A DNA stretch of 64,000 nucleotides from Isoetes taiwanensis (GCA_021234155.1 JAJEKV010000660.1:58801-122800), one strand, 5' to 3'. Shown: positions 43,271 to 56,639, numbered from the stretch's first letter. Notes: a model not told the origin generated them from the sequence alone. Translations and numbers: made by a program.

Positions 43271-45330
43271 ATGTTTCACTTAGTTTTTTTTGATGCCCTT
43301 TCGTCATTTTGTGATAGAAGGCGTGTGGCTGGCGCTGTTGCTCTTGAGAGGGGGTCTTTTGCAGACCACCTTCATGTGCAAGCTGTGCTAAGAGCTCGCT
43401 ATAAGACACCAAGGGCCTTGAATGAGGCTATTAAAGAGGGATTTCAATTGGCTTTTCAAGCTAGTTGGTGTTGTTTTAGTGTACAAAGCGCTGAAAAATA
43501 ACACGTTACACTGCTTTGAGGGCATGTTGGGGTATTGTATGAAAGACAGGTATGATGCACTATTCTTGCCACCTTTACAACGTATCTGAATCTATGATTG
43601 AGAAGGGGAAGGATCTTTATTTAAGATGGGGTGCTGGGATCACAAAAGACCTGTATGTTCTGGACAACAGGAACCTAATGAATAAGGCAGCACATTTTAT
43701 ATTTTAACACTTAGTCTGACGTTTATTATTTATAGGATGCTCGAGAGTGGAAAGTATATTTTGAGCAGCAGCTGGATCATTCCTTCCAACATTGCTCATG
43801 TGAATGAACACCGAGTTCGTGCTGCGTGGAGGGTTCTCTTGGACCCGCCCACTGCATGCCATCTGATGTCAGAACTATCTTGTTTGGTATGCTTGTCGTA
43901 TGATATGGCACAAATTTGCCGTATAATATGTAAAAAATATGGCAAAAAACAATTCCAGCGTCGGAAGATTTTCGCGTACGCGAAACAGCGAAAACGGCGT
44001 ACACGAAAGAAAAACTTTCACATACGTGTTTTATGCGAAACAGTAAAAATTGTGTACGGGATTTTTTTTTATTTTTTTTTATTTTTTTTTGTGCGAGTTT
44101 GAAATTTGAATTTCGCGTACGCAAAACCTTCTAAATCGCGTATGCGAGAATTTTTTTTTTATATGAATTTGAAATTTGAAAACCGCGACGCGCTGACGCG
44201 AAAACAAGATAAAGCGCCATACAAGAACATAAAAAACAAAAAAGTTTTTTTTTTCACGCATATCGCGATTTTTCTTTTTTGTGTATGCGTGAAAAACTTT
44301 TGTGTACGTGATTTAGAAGATTCCGCGACGCCGTTTTTTTTTCGATGGACGATTAAAAATGCATTAAAAACGTTTTTCAAAAAAATAACGTATTTTTAAC
44401 TTTATCGTCGAGAATTTAGATTTCAGTACATCTACGTAACCTATCCCCATTGCGAGTATATCTATGGAGCGGAATAGGTCTGAGCACCGGCGGTACTGGG
44501 ATAATTTCGTGCCATCTGATGAGATGGATTATAACTTTGAGGATCTTCATGATCCATCCTCAGTCTGTTGGGTGATTCTATGTGTATTTTGTTTGTTGTA
44601 CAACTTTAATTGTGTATTTCTTACGTTTCTTTTTAGGATGATGCGATGATAGTGACATCTTCTTGCAGGATTGACATGGAGAGCAATGGGAATTCTACGG
44701 GGAAGACAACCCATCTTGTTTTAAATTGGACCCTGATTTGATTAGTGCCAGAATTGATGCATCCCATCCTTATCCTTAGGTGTATCCTCCAGAGGGTGAA
44801 CATGTCTTCACTGCACAGGAGTTCATAACAAGTATTGTGCAGGTTGGGACCGAGGTCCACAGAATTGCCGCCGCCGGCAAGATCTGAGGGAGGTAGTTGC
44901 GGGTTTTCTCGTGGCTATTGATTACGTGATTTCTCGTGTAATGCGGCGGAAGGACTTGGGGCTCCAATGCGAGCAGCTGCGGGCAACTTCGCGATCAAAT
45001 CTGAGAGTCTTGCTAGAGGCCTGCTGACTCAAGAGATCTGCCAACTGGATGCCATTATCAAGCATGCTGCATCTGGGCAGCCTATGAACTAGACCTTTGT
45101 GCTCTTGCTGGTGTATGCAATGTTTTTATTGTGCAATTTGACGTAGGTAGCACATATGCCACATGTACATTTGGTGACCTCAAAATATGTCTTGTTTCTT
45201 GATTTGCTGCTCTGTCTCGGAGAAATTTGTTTGTTGTATTTGGTTACTAACATTTGTGCATTTTCATTGGGCTTCGGCCCCTGGGCATAAGGGAGATCCT
45301 TTTTTTGGGGATGTCCTTATGCGGATAGCA
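43271..45330 (+). pseudogene. HUH/Rep-like element, left copy
   Basis: 43271-43501 reads ALERGSFADHLHVQAVLRAR; HLHVQ (43367-43381) has the form of the metal-binding HUH motif of rolling-circle Rep proteins. After a frameshift, HCFEGMLGYCMKDRYD follows; YCMKD (43533-43547) has the form of the YxxK catalytic motif. Then GKDLYLRWGAGITKDLYVL and, after a possible intron, RMLESGKYILSSSWIIPSN and AAWRVLLDPPTA. Later parts: WDNFVPSDEMDYNFEDLHDP (about 44490-44550) and YGEDNPSCFKLDPDLISA (44690). An insert (43895-44455) and stops show decay. Two motifs in the right order support a HUH nuclease, as in Replitron-type or Rep-derived transposons; this is inference. Confidence 0.55.
43895..44455. other. 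Insert rich in GCGTACGC in the left arm
   Basis: Absent from the right arm of the inverted dimer. Despite AT-richness it is dotted with TTTCGCGTACGCGAAA-like words (43968, 44112, 44135) and with poly-T runs. It shows no coding content. Confidence 0.6.
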
Positions 45331-45390
45331 TATGCTCATCGGGCATAAGGACATCAAAGGAAAAAGGATACCGTCTTTATGCCCAGGGGG
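45270..45390. repeat. Centre of the inverted dimer, nested hairpins
   Basis: Outer arms CCCCTGGGCATAA (45279) and TTTATGCCCAGGGG (45375). Inner arms GGATGTCCTTATGC (45320) and GGGCATAAGGACATC (45339). The symmetry axis lies near 45333, in CATATGCTCATC. Confidence 0.85.
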
Positions 45391-46696
45391 CTAATGCAAA
45401 ATGCACAATATTAAACCAAATGTAACAAACAAGCTTCTCCGACACAAGACAATAAATCAAGAAACAACACATATTTATGAGGTCACCAAATGTACATGTG
45501 GCACAAATGCCAGCTATGTCAAACTGCACAAGAAAAACATGACATACACAAGCAAGAGCATAAAGGTCTAGTTCATAGGTCGCCGGAGAAAAGATGTCTG
45601 ATGACGACATTCAGCTGGCGGATCTCCTAGGTCAGCAGTCCTCTAGCAAGGCTCGTATGTGATCTCAGTGCTTGCAGCTCAGACATTGGAGCTCCAAGCA
45701 ACACTGGAAATCGCAGAATCAATAGCCACGTAGAAACTTGTCAACTGCCTCATCATGATCCTAAGGGACGCGGCAATTCCGTGGGCCTCGGTCCCAACCT
45801 GCACAATACTTGTTATGAACTCCTCTGCAGTGAAGACCTGTTTATCCTCTGGAGGATACACCTGAGGATCAGGAGGGGATGCATCAGTCTTGGCACTAAT
45901 CAAATCAGGGTCCAATTTAAGACAGGATGGGCCGTCTCCCCCGTGGAATTCCCATTGCTTTCCATGTCAACCCTGCAAGGGGGCATCACTACCACAGACC
46001 ATCCTCAAAGAAAACAAAAGACGCACATAATTGAAGTTGTACAACAAACAAAATACATATAGAATCATCCAGTGGCCATGGTATGGTCCCCAGTGTGAAT
46101 GGGGATGTAATCCACACCATCATCTGGAATTTCAAGCTCTGGCTGAAGGATGGATCATGAAGATCCTCAAAGTTATAATCTATCTCATCGATGGCACTAA
46201 ATCATCCCAAGATAAGCCGACGCCCAAGCCATTCCATTCCACGACCCACATACCCCCGCAGGCAAAACCGGTCAGGGATAGTCTTGACATCGATGACATG
46301 CAAGTATGGGTCCAAGAGAACCTTCCATGCGGCAAGAACTCAGGTTTCATTCACATGAGCATCGTTGGAAGGAAAGCATCAACCGCGCTCAAAGTGTACT
46401 TTTTACTCCCGAAAGCATCCCGCAAACAAGAAACGCCGCTAGGAGTGAGTCTACGGCCACCTTGATGAAATACAAAGTGTGCTGCCTTATTCAGCAGGTT
46501 TCTGTTGTCCAAAACACATAGGCCTTTTGTGTCCCGAGCATCCCATTAGATAGAGATCCTTCCCCTTCTCAATCATGGATTCAGATACGTTATGGAGGTG
46601 GCAAGAATGGTGCACCTTACCTATGTCTTTCATACAATACCCCAACATGCCCTCAAAGTAGTGTAAGCTGTTATTCTTCAGCACAGGACGTTGCAA
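45335..46696 (-). pseudogene. HUH/Rep-like element, right copy (inverted)
   Basis: Reverse-oriented partner of 43488-45330. 46696-46487 reads LHYFEGMLGYCMKDIGKVHH and VSESMIEKGKDLYL. 46430-46290 is the SSxWxxPxN-like region. 45960-45679 reads LDPDLISAKTDASPPDPQVY and VFTAEEFITSIVQVGTEAHG. Keeps the YCMKD motif but not the HUH part, which would lie beyond 46700. It lacks the insert seen in the left arm. Differences from the left copy are spread evenly, so the dimer is not recent. Confidence 0.55.
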
Positions 46697-46699
46697 GAG

Positions 46700-47000
46700 T
46701 GGGTATTAGTGTAGGTAATAATAATTGGGGCCTTGCTTATTATAAGGGAAAATCGGTCTCTACAGGCTTTTCCGCGGGGTTTGGGCACCGCAGAGTTTGG
46801 GTAGTGGCTTGCCCGGGATCGTCAAGCCCCGCATGATAGCCCGGGGGGAGGAGGGGGGATCTCTACCTTAACGCCCTTGGCCTCAAAGATTTAGCCTGTA
46901 GGTACTAATTGCGACCGCCCATTCCAATATGTTATGTCGGTAGCATTATGTCGCCTAATGGGTTGTGAAGCAATAGCACGCAAAGCGGGGCGTTATGTCC
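46700..47000. other. G+C-rich patch
   Basis: About 300 bp much richer in G+C than its surroundings, with runs such as CCCGGGGGGAGGAGGGGGG near 46840. No gene seen. It may be part of a transposable element. Confidence 0.4.
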
Positions 47001-47205
47001 ATAACATGTCCTCTCGCCGCCGTGGCCTGTTTTTGGGTACTCCGCTATAGCTGCCATAGCCAAGCAACGAACCGCCTCCATAGCCAAGCTTGTGGCGATC
47101 CCATAACATCTCCTCTTGCCACCACGGTCCTTGTTTTGGGCCCTCGCTATAGCCGCCATAGCCGGGCAACAAATCTGCCGCCATAGCCAGGAACTGTGCC
47201 CGAGC
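46999..47205. repeat. 102-bp tandem duplication with CCATAGCC words
   Basis: 46999-47100 and 47101-47205 are diverged copies: CCATAACATSTCCTCTYGCC, then a block GCTATAGCYGCCATAGCC. Frames are open on both strands but no protein family fits. The related words recur near 47680-47720. Confidence 0.75.
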
Positions 47206-47949
47206 GGAATGGCCTCACTGCGGGAGCAACCCACCACTTGCCCGATCGGATCATCTTTTAAATCACGATCCAATCAATCGCCCCAAGTAAAGCCATAGCC
47301 ATAACAGGCCAGCGGCAATCAAACTTACGATCAAAATCCTTTTGTTCATGGTTTAGCCCTTTTCCTCTCTATTTTAGGCTACAAGTCAAACCTGCGTGTT
47401 TTCTTGTTTATTTCGACCACCGATTCCATGGCTCCAGTTGTAATCTGCTCTCAAACGGAGTATAAAGCTTCTCGCAGACGCATTGTCCGATGAAGAAATC
47501 TTAGATTTTGCGGGCAAATCTAGTGTCAAACGCCCAACCGGCATGCCGTGAGACTCCGAAGCTACGGAAGCTCATAATTGCATTTTTACTTCCGACTAAA
47601 GGATCTCGCCTTCTGGGGGTTTTGGAAAACAATTTCAAAGCAAAGGCAACACACAAATCGGACTACCAAGCTTGGCTATGGCAGCCGACCATTTTTTTGG
47701 GCCATAACGCCGCGACGGGATGTCATCTAGCCCATAATCCAAGCTTATGATTAGGATTCCTGTAGTTGCAAGAACCAGTACTAATATACATTACCTAGGG
47801 TTGTGACTAGTATTTTTGCAGAAATATGCTCTTGATGGCCATAATCAACCTGTCGATTCTCTAAAAGAACTTTAGAGTGAGGGGATTAGCTCTCTTGAAC
47901 AGGTAAAAGTGTCAGATTTCTATGGAAAAGGCGTTACTCATGAGAAAGC

Positions 47950-49060
47950 AAAATCAGATAAAATTTATTTTACAATCACAAAAAACGAGGAGCATGCTCT
48001 ACTAAGCACACGAAGAAGGCCGAAGGTCGAGCGGCGCGAGATCCATTTGGATAATGGAACTTGGATGTGAACTTATTTTACGTAGGTTGTTCGCATTCAC
48101 CGTAGCTACATGCATACATTGATTCCCCCGTTGAAAAGAAATTGTTCAAAGTAGAACTTTGCAGCATTATGTAGTAGAGCTCAGAGGACTTTTTGCAAGG
48201 GACTTTTGCAGTCTTTTGGACCTAACAACTGGTATGCCAATTGACCATTTTTATAATGGTTTGAAGGATGCAATCGCTTCAAGTGGAACTTGATAATTTT
48301 GAGCTTGCTAAAAACCCAGCTCGCTTTATAGAATTAGCTAGGAAGCTAGTTGGCGAGACGCAATGTAGAGAAGCACAAAATGATGTTGGAGGCACATCTC
48401 CATAAGAAATGGCCATGAACGAGCTATTTTCAAGTTGAAGCGACCGTGAGATATCAAATGCCTCGTGAGATAAAAGTTAAGAGGCATTTCACCCGATAAA
48501 TATAGATTTCGACAATAAAGTTGGCACATTTTAAGATCAGACTTATTATGGGTTTAAATTTTGGTGAAGCGAGGGGTGAATGTTGCGGTCCTTGCCTTGT
48601 GGCACCTTTAACTTGCAAAGCAACGTTCCCATTATGTCAATAGCGTTTGAATGTTGCTTATATGGCACAACCAACCTTAATTTCTTCAAATGCTTCTAGA
48701 CTCCATTTAAAGTTTCGAGGAGCACTTTTGTCTTGTAGTGCATATCCAATAGTTCTCTCTTTTGGGTATCGCCTTTTATTTTGTGCTTGTCCCATGGTGG
48801 ATTGGGGTCCCAAGTGAAAAATATTTATCTTGCCTTTCCCATTTTATGCTAGCTTTGATCCGTCCAAAAACCATACGAGATGGTTAAACCAAGAAGATCA
48901 GACCTTAAACCCCGCCATGATAGCTAACAGGTTAAAATATAAGAAACATATTTTGGGAAGCAAGAAATCGATAGCCATAGCTAGAGCTTTTAACACACAT
49001 ACCAAACCCACTTGATTTTGCCCGCTTTGTGGGGTTCTTCCCAACTGGAGCACTCCTTGC

Positions 49061-49094
<34 letters not shown>
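47950..49094 (+). mobile_element. Decayed retroelement ending in poly-A
   Basis: Plus-strand fragments at 48310-48480 read NPARFIELARKLVGETQCRE and EMAMNELF in a gag-like style, with stops. The stretch ends with 33 A residues (49062-49094), followed by AT-rich unique DNA, as expected for a retroposed 3' end. It is not certain that both belong to one element. Confidence 0.35.
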
Positions 49095-49096
<2 letters not shown>

Positions 49097-52000
49097 AAAG
49101 AAATGGAAAATCCATTGTCTAATTTATTAAAGATAAGTAACTAAATGAAAATTATGTCAAACTTTTCTAGAATTGTGAAGGAAGATACCAATTTGCAACT
49201 CGGAAAGATTTGATCTTTTTGATCTCAATATCATAATGTAACCTTAAAAAACAAAATTATGATTATGGTTATGATGCAAGATGCTTCTACCATTGGTTTT
49301 ATCTACTTCTAATCAATCGCCATTAAGTACATCAAAATCAATTATGTTTAAAAACGATTTTAATATTTTTAAAAATTTTGGAATAAATCTGTAAAAAACA
49401 TATTTCATATAAAATACATTAAAAATCTTTAAAATCTTTAGAAATCCTTTCGACGATTTTTCTTAATCTAAATGCAATGTTGTTAAAGAACCCGTTTCTT
49501 ATTTTTAAAGTACATCTATAAAATACTCACGTTTTTTGTAAGGATTTTGATGATTTAGTATGGAAAAAAAAAATTGCACGTTCCCGCCTTTTTTTTATTG
49601 GACATATTTGGTACTATTAAAATGCACATTTTTGCTACAAGTTACAAAGGGATAGCATGCCAACAAGTAAATCGAAGCTTATCTTTGCTATTAGAATCTA
49701 TTAAGTGCAAGTACAAAGATATCTTGGTTGATTTTCCATGCAACTCTTAAGAAAGTTAGGAAAAACATTATCATAGAGGTTAAGAAATATAAGTGTTTCA
49801 TACACAAGGGTAAATAAGGTCAAGAGTTCTAATCTTCTCCAAGCATATCTATACTTCCCCAATTGACATATTGTTGATCCAAGATTCTTGGTTAACAACT
49901 CGGCTATCGTTAGTCACCGCCAAACCGGAATCATATCAAACTACATTACCCTTCTACAATAGATAGCGTAAAGGTGACATCTAGTTTTCGATCAGAGACT
50001 TCCATTTTTGTAAAAGATGGTATCATGTTGTAACTTCGCTATAGGAAATGCTAATCCTGCTCATTTCTTTTGGTTGTCACTTACTTTAAGTTTTGTAGGT
50101 AGGAGAAAGATTTTATGAATATTTACCATAAATTGCTTTCCTTTTTTTTTTTCCCTAATATTTACAACACCCTTCACAAAGGATACGGCGAGGACCATAT
50201 TTTTTTCTTTTTTTTTGATAACATAAAGCATTACATTTTACAATTTTAATAAGATGCTATAAATCCTCTTTTGTTAGGGTGCATATTCACACGACATCTA
50301 CAAATGGTGAGATCCTCTCTAACTCCTCCCGCAAATTATGCATTACATATACAAATTAACACCATTATGTATATCTACTCCAAATCTTATGGTACATTGT
50401 TATCTTCCTATATCAGATACTCTAACTTTCGTGTGGACACATCCCACAAACGAGGATCACTATCCATAGTCTAAAATATATCATAACTCGTGAATATGCC
50501 CATCCAATGACTCTTAGTGCCCAAGTCACTTGTCATGTGAATATACACCCAAACCAAAGGGGATTCGTGTGGGGAATTTAACTTAAAAGCGTTGGATGTG
50601 GAGATCAACTCTAACTTAACATAGTCATGATTCTAAATGCATAAGAGCACCATGGTAGTGAAAGGAATAAATTAAAAGGGGAAAAATGGCAAAGGCATGA
50701 TTACACCTTTCTTTAGAGCTAGGTTCCATGGAGATGAAAACTACTTTTATGTACTCTCACACACGCTTAATGTGGCTAGTTGGAGGCTGACCATGCACAC
50801 ACCATAGGTAGTAAGAATCCCACACACAAAAACTTAAGCCTAATAGTCAGATTTAGTTGTATTATTACTTAGAGGTGGTTAGAGTGAAGGGTTATTAAGA
50901 ATATACATTTCCTTTTACAGTCTTTCTAAAGGGAGGAAATGAGAGGCATGTCAGTCCTGATTTACTGATATGTTCTGCTTAAACATGTCAGTCCTGAATC
51001 AAGATTAATGACTTGACCATTAGGTGTGAGTATTTTAATGGTTTCTTAATGCTTGTATTTTAGATGGTCTGGTTTCTATACTAAAGACTATTAGGTGGCG
51101 AGACATGATAAAATTGCAATGGGTTATTCCATTCATTTCTTTCATGTTAATTCATTTCTTTTATACTAATGTATTGAATACCTTGGACACATGTTGTGTT
51201 TACACCTATACTTAACTGATCAATATGTTTACATATTTTCATAACACGGAACATGCCGAATATCTTTATGTTAAGATTTTTCTATGTAGATACCATAAAT
51301 CATAAAGATCCCCATTAACTAACACTAGCACCCCTGACTCCTAAGTTTACTATGGGAAGGTGAGACTTAAATGCACATTTTATGTGGGTGGAAAATATCA
51401 CCCATGATTGCCTTTAACTCTTTTTTTGTTTTGGTTCCTTTGGCATTTTGCTACTTTCTTGACGGAACTTGCTTGCAGAATCGATTTTTACCTCGATATC
51501 ATGGCCCTCAAACGTGGTCGTGGACATCATCTTGACTCGAGAAATGCTAGGGGAAGATCTGGCTTTGCACAAAGGGATAACGTCCTGGTAAATTGTAGCA
51601 AGAATACTAAAGTTGTGAATATCATGAAAAGGTGCTTGATTAGAAACGCTACCATGAAAGCGGTGCTAATTCAAGTACGCATGTGTACACAACAATCCAA
51701 TGATAGCAAACATATGCATAGATGAAGAACCTGGAAACTATGTCGGCAACGAAAATGAGGTTCATTTAGTGAACTACTAAATAACTGGCTTGAGTTCATT
51801 ATAAATGACTTTCTAAATTTTTCTTATTACTGTGCTTGCTTTAACATATCCCCTCCTTGCTGATGTAAATATATGCTGCAGAAATATGTTTGTATCTCAC
51901 ACTACTTGATGTACCCCACCACAAATAGATTTCATATTATTTCATCTTAATGGTTTCAGCTTTTTTCTCTCGAAACCCATTCTTATAAACTAATTTGAAA

Positions 52001-52840
52001 AATAGAAAATGTAAGGAACCAATCTTAAGGACAAGTTTGGCAAGGCTGTCTTAACCAAGATAGTAGATGTAGGGTTTGCCACTCCTACAACTTTATCCAA
52101 ATCATTCAGCAATTTGTTTCAGGCGCCTTTGTAAATCCTCTTAAGGAAGCACCTACAACCTTATATAAAACAGACTGTTAAATAACCTCAAGAAATCACC
52201 CCACTGGAATTGACAATATCTGGTTTTTCAAGACATGCCAAAATTAGCCATATTGTGTCCAACAAGATATGTCACAGGTTTTGCTCAATACCATCACTAG
52301 CCATTGCTGTACAAAATAGAATTGTCCGACCTTGGAAATTCAATAACTGCCTCAAGGGGGTTTCACATAGTTTTAGCCATATGAACAAGATGTCAACACA
52401 AGGAATTTTGTTTTTTGGGCTTAAATCATACTTACTGAAGGGTTTTTGCTAATTCTAATACAATACATATTTTGAAGGTTTTCCTTTTTCTTTTTTTTTT
52501 TTTTTTCTTTTTTCTTTTAATTTTTAAGCCATATACAAGGGGTTTTTGGCTGACTTCTTGCACATACATGGCATGTCCCCTATAAAAGAAGTGTACCCCC
52601 TAGGGTTGACGTCAGCTTTGTACAGTTTTGGCATACGAACACATACAAAAACCATTATATATGATTTGTTATATTGGCTCCAATCTTTCACGACAGAAGA
52701 TAATATCTCAAGTAAAATGATATATATTTGATAATGAAAAAAAAAAGACAATAGATTACTACTGGGTTGACACAGATCCATAGATACCTAGAAGAAAATG
52801 TGACATATTACTCGTATAGTTATCATAAATTGACCCCGCA
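49095..52840. other. AT-rich spacer
   Basis: 3.7 kb without a supportable gene. Open plus frames at 51408-51725 (GRGHHLDSRNARGRSGFAQR) and 52210-52452 have no recognised domain. Poly-T runs lie near 50140, 50200 and 52490. Confidence 0.4.
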
Positions 52841-52849
52841 ACGAATGCG

Positions 52850-52935
52850 AACGTAGCGCAGCGCAAGCGTAAGCAAGCGAATGTAAGGTAAACGCAAAAA
52901 GCGCAAGCAAGCGAACGTAAGCAGGCGTAAATAAT
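52850..52935. repeat. Degenerate GCAAGCGAACGTAAGC repeat
   Basis: About six imperfect copies of an 8- to 16-bp unit (GCGCAAGC, GCGAACGTAAGC) in 85 bp, within AT-rich DNA. Confidence 0.7.
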
Positions 52936-53399
52936 AGAGTATGTTTTAATGTCACCTTGACTCCTGGAGCCTTTTGATTAACAGTACATGGTGTGAGCGC
53001 ACCAGAATTTTATATTGGTTATTTTACAAGGCGATCAAAAGCGATCCACGATCAAGGAGAGGTGATGAAAAAACGCCCCTTCAAATTAATGGGTGGGGAA
53101 AATATCATGTCTCTTTCCTCTGTATATCCGGCTATTAAAACCTTATGGACTCATTCAATCCATATTATCAAAAGAATGGCAAACAGCCTTAAAACTGCGA
53201 CTTCTCCAGATCTGCCACATTTATTCAGAGCAACCCTTGTCTCTATGATTTTTTTTTATTCTTTCCTTTCTTCTGTTCCTTGCTCGCCCATCCATGTCTG
53301 AGTGTCAAAATCGTTGTCGCCCAAACTGAAGCACCATCTTCTGGCATCTGTTGGCACAAACGAGATAAGAAAAGAAAGAGACTGAGAATCATACTCACA

Positions 53400-54000
53400 A
53401 TCAATAGCTCCGCGACATCGACTATGCTTTGCAAATCTTTGAAGAATCTAGAGCACATGAAAAGGCCGAATCCAGCAAATATGATTCTAGTTTTGGCCTT
53501 TCAAACATGCCAAAAGCGACCAGAGGGGCTAACTACCTTTCCATTTTTGGACTTAAAAGTCTTCGCGAATTCGAGTGTGACCCACCAAGCAACAGAGAAC
53601 TACCTCTTCTCATAAAAGATCCAGGTGAAAGCATTGAACTTGATGCGCAAATCGATCTGCTTCGGTGAAGAGCATCATGATCATAAAATTTTTTGGGAGT
53701 TCGATTGGACAAGGAGAGGAACCGGGCGGGGGGAAGGACCCGACCCATTGCATCTCCAGTATACTATTTTTAGTCAATTTATAATTTTCATAACCGTTGA
53801 TCTTGAAAAAAAAATCTAATGGCGAAAATAATGCCACATCGCTTTTTGATGAGGTGGAGGTGCTACTTGATAGGCTAAAATTGCAAGAAGCGCGTAGGCT
53901 TGGTTGTGGGTGTGCTAAAAAAAAATTGAGCGTTGCTGACAAGGTGCCCAGACAACCTGAGAAGTAAAAAGGGCAAGATGTCGGAGGAGAGATCATGGGT
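53400..54000 (+). pseudogene. Coding-like relic, unrecognised
   Basis: 53429-53668 reads MQIFEESRAHEKAESSKYD, then SIFGLKSLREFECDPPSNRE, then LLIKDPGESIELDAQIDLLR. 53830-53970 has SLFDEVEVLLDRLKLQEARR and LSVADKVPRQPEK. Composition is that of a soluble charged protein, but frames shift and no family is evident. Confidence 0.3.
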
Positions 54001-54249
54001 ATAGAGATTTGCTACTGATTTGCACTTCAACGGATTTTGCACGACCCAGTTTGAGAGAGGTCGATTGACCAAGAATAGCTATGGCCTTCAAAGAAGAGCT
54101 TCCGCCGCTAGAGCCATGGTATACATGAGATTGCAAGCCGGATCTCCTTTACGGCCTCCCTCGCCTCTAAAAATACATCCGTGGCTCGGGGCAAGCTTCT
54201 ACCAAACTTCTACCGCAAGCACCGTGCGTAATACCCCCTTGGAAGAATA

Positions 54250-56020
54250 GCACATGAACTCGGATGATGAGCGAGGTGGGCCACTAAGAGAGAGAGTTTG
54301 AATGTGTTTTTGACCATCTGCTTTTTGTGGCCATAGATGTGTAGAAGGCTTGATGGCATCCACTATTGTTTGAAGGGGGTGTTCTTTACAATGGCTTTTG
54401 CGTAAAGGGAACCAACTGGGCTTTCTCCAGCCTCTTTCCGATTAACTCTTGATCTTAAATGGAGGAAACGGAATTTTTTTTTTTTTTTTTATTTCTTCAC
54501 TTTAAACCAGGATCAAGTGTGGGAGTTAAGTATGCCAATTCAATGCAAGCTTCGGCAGAAGCAATTAGTGGGTGGAGTAGATTCTGCGACTTCGGAAACT
54601 TCATTTGATTTAGGGGTCATGGCCAATTTCAAAGGCTCCCTCTTTTTTTTTTTCGACTTTCTAGTGTTTGATAATAGTCAAAAGAATTTCGATATTTGTT
54701 CTTGTGGTTTTTATTGGAGATGATGTTATTTTGCTTTAAAATAAAAATAAAAATAAAACAACATAGAAGCAATGTTGGTATAGGAATAAAAAGCAACTTT
54801 TATGTGATAGGCCTAAAAGTCAACTTGAGATTCTTTTGATGTTTAACTCAGAGAAAGGACCATATCTATTTGAAGCATGTATTTCAAAAGGAAATAATCA
54901 ATTATTGTGGAGCAATAAAATTAAAGATATATTCTTCTACAAACAACTCTCGTGAACTATAAATATCAACCGCACAAAGAAGGGAAAAAAACTATATATA
55001 ACATGTCGCGCAGACCTACATGTCTCGCTATAAAGGGTTTTGTAGCTACCCCCTCTTCAAACTTGTTCAAGAGGGGTGTCCATCTGCTATAGGGCATTGT
55101 AAAGTGTACTTCTATAAATGAAAATTCTCTATCCTTAAAAAAAAAAAATGTCAAGCTTGAATTCTTAGTCTTTATAATTTCAGAACCCACCTAAATATTT
55201 AGGTAACTATTAGACATGGGAATATGCGTGAATATTTTTAAAAACTTACCGAGAAATACAAGGTTTGCCCTTAGGGTGGCAATGCTTGGAAGACAAATAT
55301 TGGCTCTATTTAGCTTCATAAGATGGTCATGTGTATTATGTTTGAACACATGGCATGTGAACTTTATTTAGGTCCCTCCCCACGACCTCCCTTAAAAAAA
55401 AAAAAAAAAAAGAGAGAGAATACTTTGGGACTGCAAGGGGTTGGGTGGTGTGAGGGCTTGGAGAAAATAACACGACATGAGATTGACTTTGAAATAACAT
55501 TGTTTAGCATGCCATCGGGCTAGCTTCTCGACTCAAGTATAATCTCATGCTCAACGACTCGAGACAGTCCAATGTGTTCTTGGTCCACTTTTACAACCAT
55601 CAATGTATGGTCATAGGTATCATGCGCATCATGATAAGGCCCATATTATGTGGGAAGGTTAACAGGAGCCGATTTTGGCCTGGCGAGGCTGTGCTACCGT
55701 GAAGCGGCCGTGAGCACCGTAGGCACGGCCGGGCAGCCGCGGGTAGCCTACTCTCCCGCGGACCAGAAATCGACGACTTGTTTGTCTTCCACCTGCGTCG
55801 AGGTAAGCAACTAAACCTCATTCAAAGCGATGGTGTTTCAAATACCAAGTTTTAAGCCAAGGTTTTCGACGATGGTGCATTTTGGCAGGTTTTGGGAGCT
55901 CACATGGCACAAAGCCAAAGAATGAGGGTTCGAAAATCCAGCCTCAAATGACCATAGCCATGTAAAGAAGGGGTTTTTCAATACGGTAAATGTGTCATTT
56001 AAGAATGCAGGTTTTCGGCA
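54250..56020. other. Spacer
   Basis: 1.8 kb with no gene recognised. A G+C-rich patch at 55660-55800 resembles the end of a transposable element; poly-A runs lie near 54730, 55140 and 55400. Confidence 0.4.
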
Positions 56021-56025
56021 GATAA

Positions 56026-56145
56026 CAGGTTGTAGAGGTTGTTCAAGAATGCCATATACTCATTTGTCATTCTTGAGTAGAATGGTCACCACATGGCGAC
56101 CTCCCATTAGATAATAAATAAGAATGAATAGCAATTTACCTTGAC
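56026..56145. repeat. Dispersed repeat, copy 2
   Basis: Direct-orientation match to 15584-15703 (TCATTCTTGAGTAGAATGG, TCACCACATGGC, TTACCTTGACG), roughly three quarters identical. Confidence 0.7.
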
Positions 56146-56439
56146 GTGATGGCATTTTAAAAGATTTATGTATTTTTATTTTACGTCATGAACCTAAGGA
56201 CATAAGGACCAGCGCCATAATAAGATTATAAACTATGCCACATTTGAGCCATATATTTCAAGCGTATATGCTTAGCATACCCTTGCATATATTTTTGGCT
56301 TTTTGATCTAGTGTTTGTCTTTTTTGTTTATTCATGGGAGACCTATTAATATGTGGTCTTGAGATGTGGTTATTGGTTAATGACATATTAATCATATTTC
56401 AACAAATATATAAAATAGATGTGAGCTATATATAGTGCG

Positions 56440-56520
56440 ACTCTGTTTGGTCTCAAAATCGAGATATAACTGTTCTAGGGGACTAGTGTTACCACTAGAT
56501 CAAAGGCCCAAGTGCTATAG
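56440..56520 (-). mobile_element. SINE head fragment
   Basis: The minus strand reads GCCTTTGATCTAGTGGTAAC, then CTAG and a GAGACCAAACAGAGTCGCAC block, in the order of the head of the SINE at 37423. The tail is missing. Confidence 0.65.
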
Positions 56521-56639
56521 GAAATCCAAAAAGAATATGTCTATCATGGCTTTTGCCAAAAATATGTTGCACAAAAAAGCATGCCACATGTGCATCCTAA
56601 AAATTGACCATTGGAACCCTAGGCCCGCATGAAAATAAA

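Noticed and set aside
43737-44399. Several Lys/Phe-rich frames on both strands
   Set aside because: Low-complexity AT-rich insert; only the first 45 codons (ESGKYILSSSW region) belong to the Rep-like relic.
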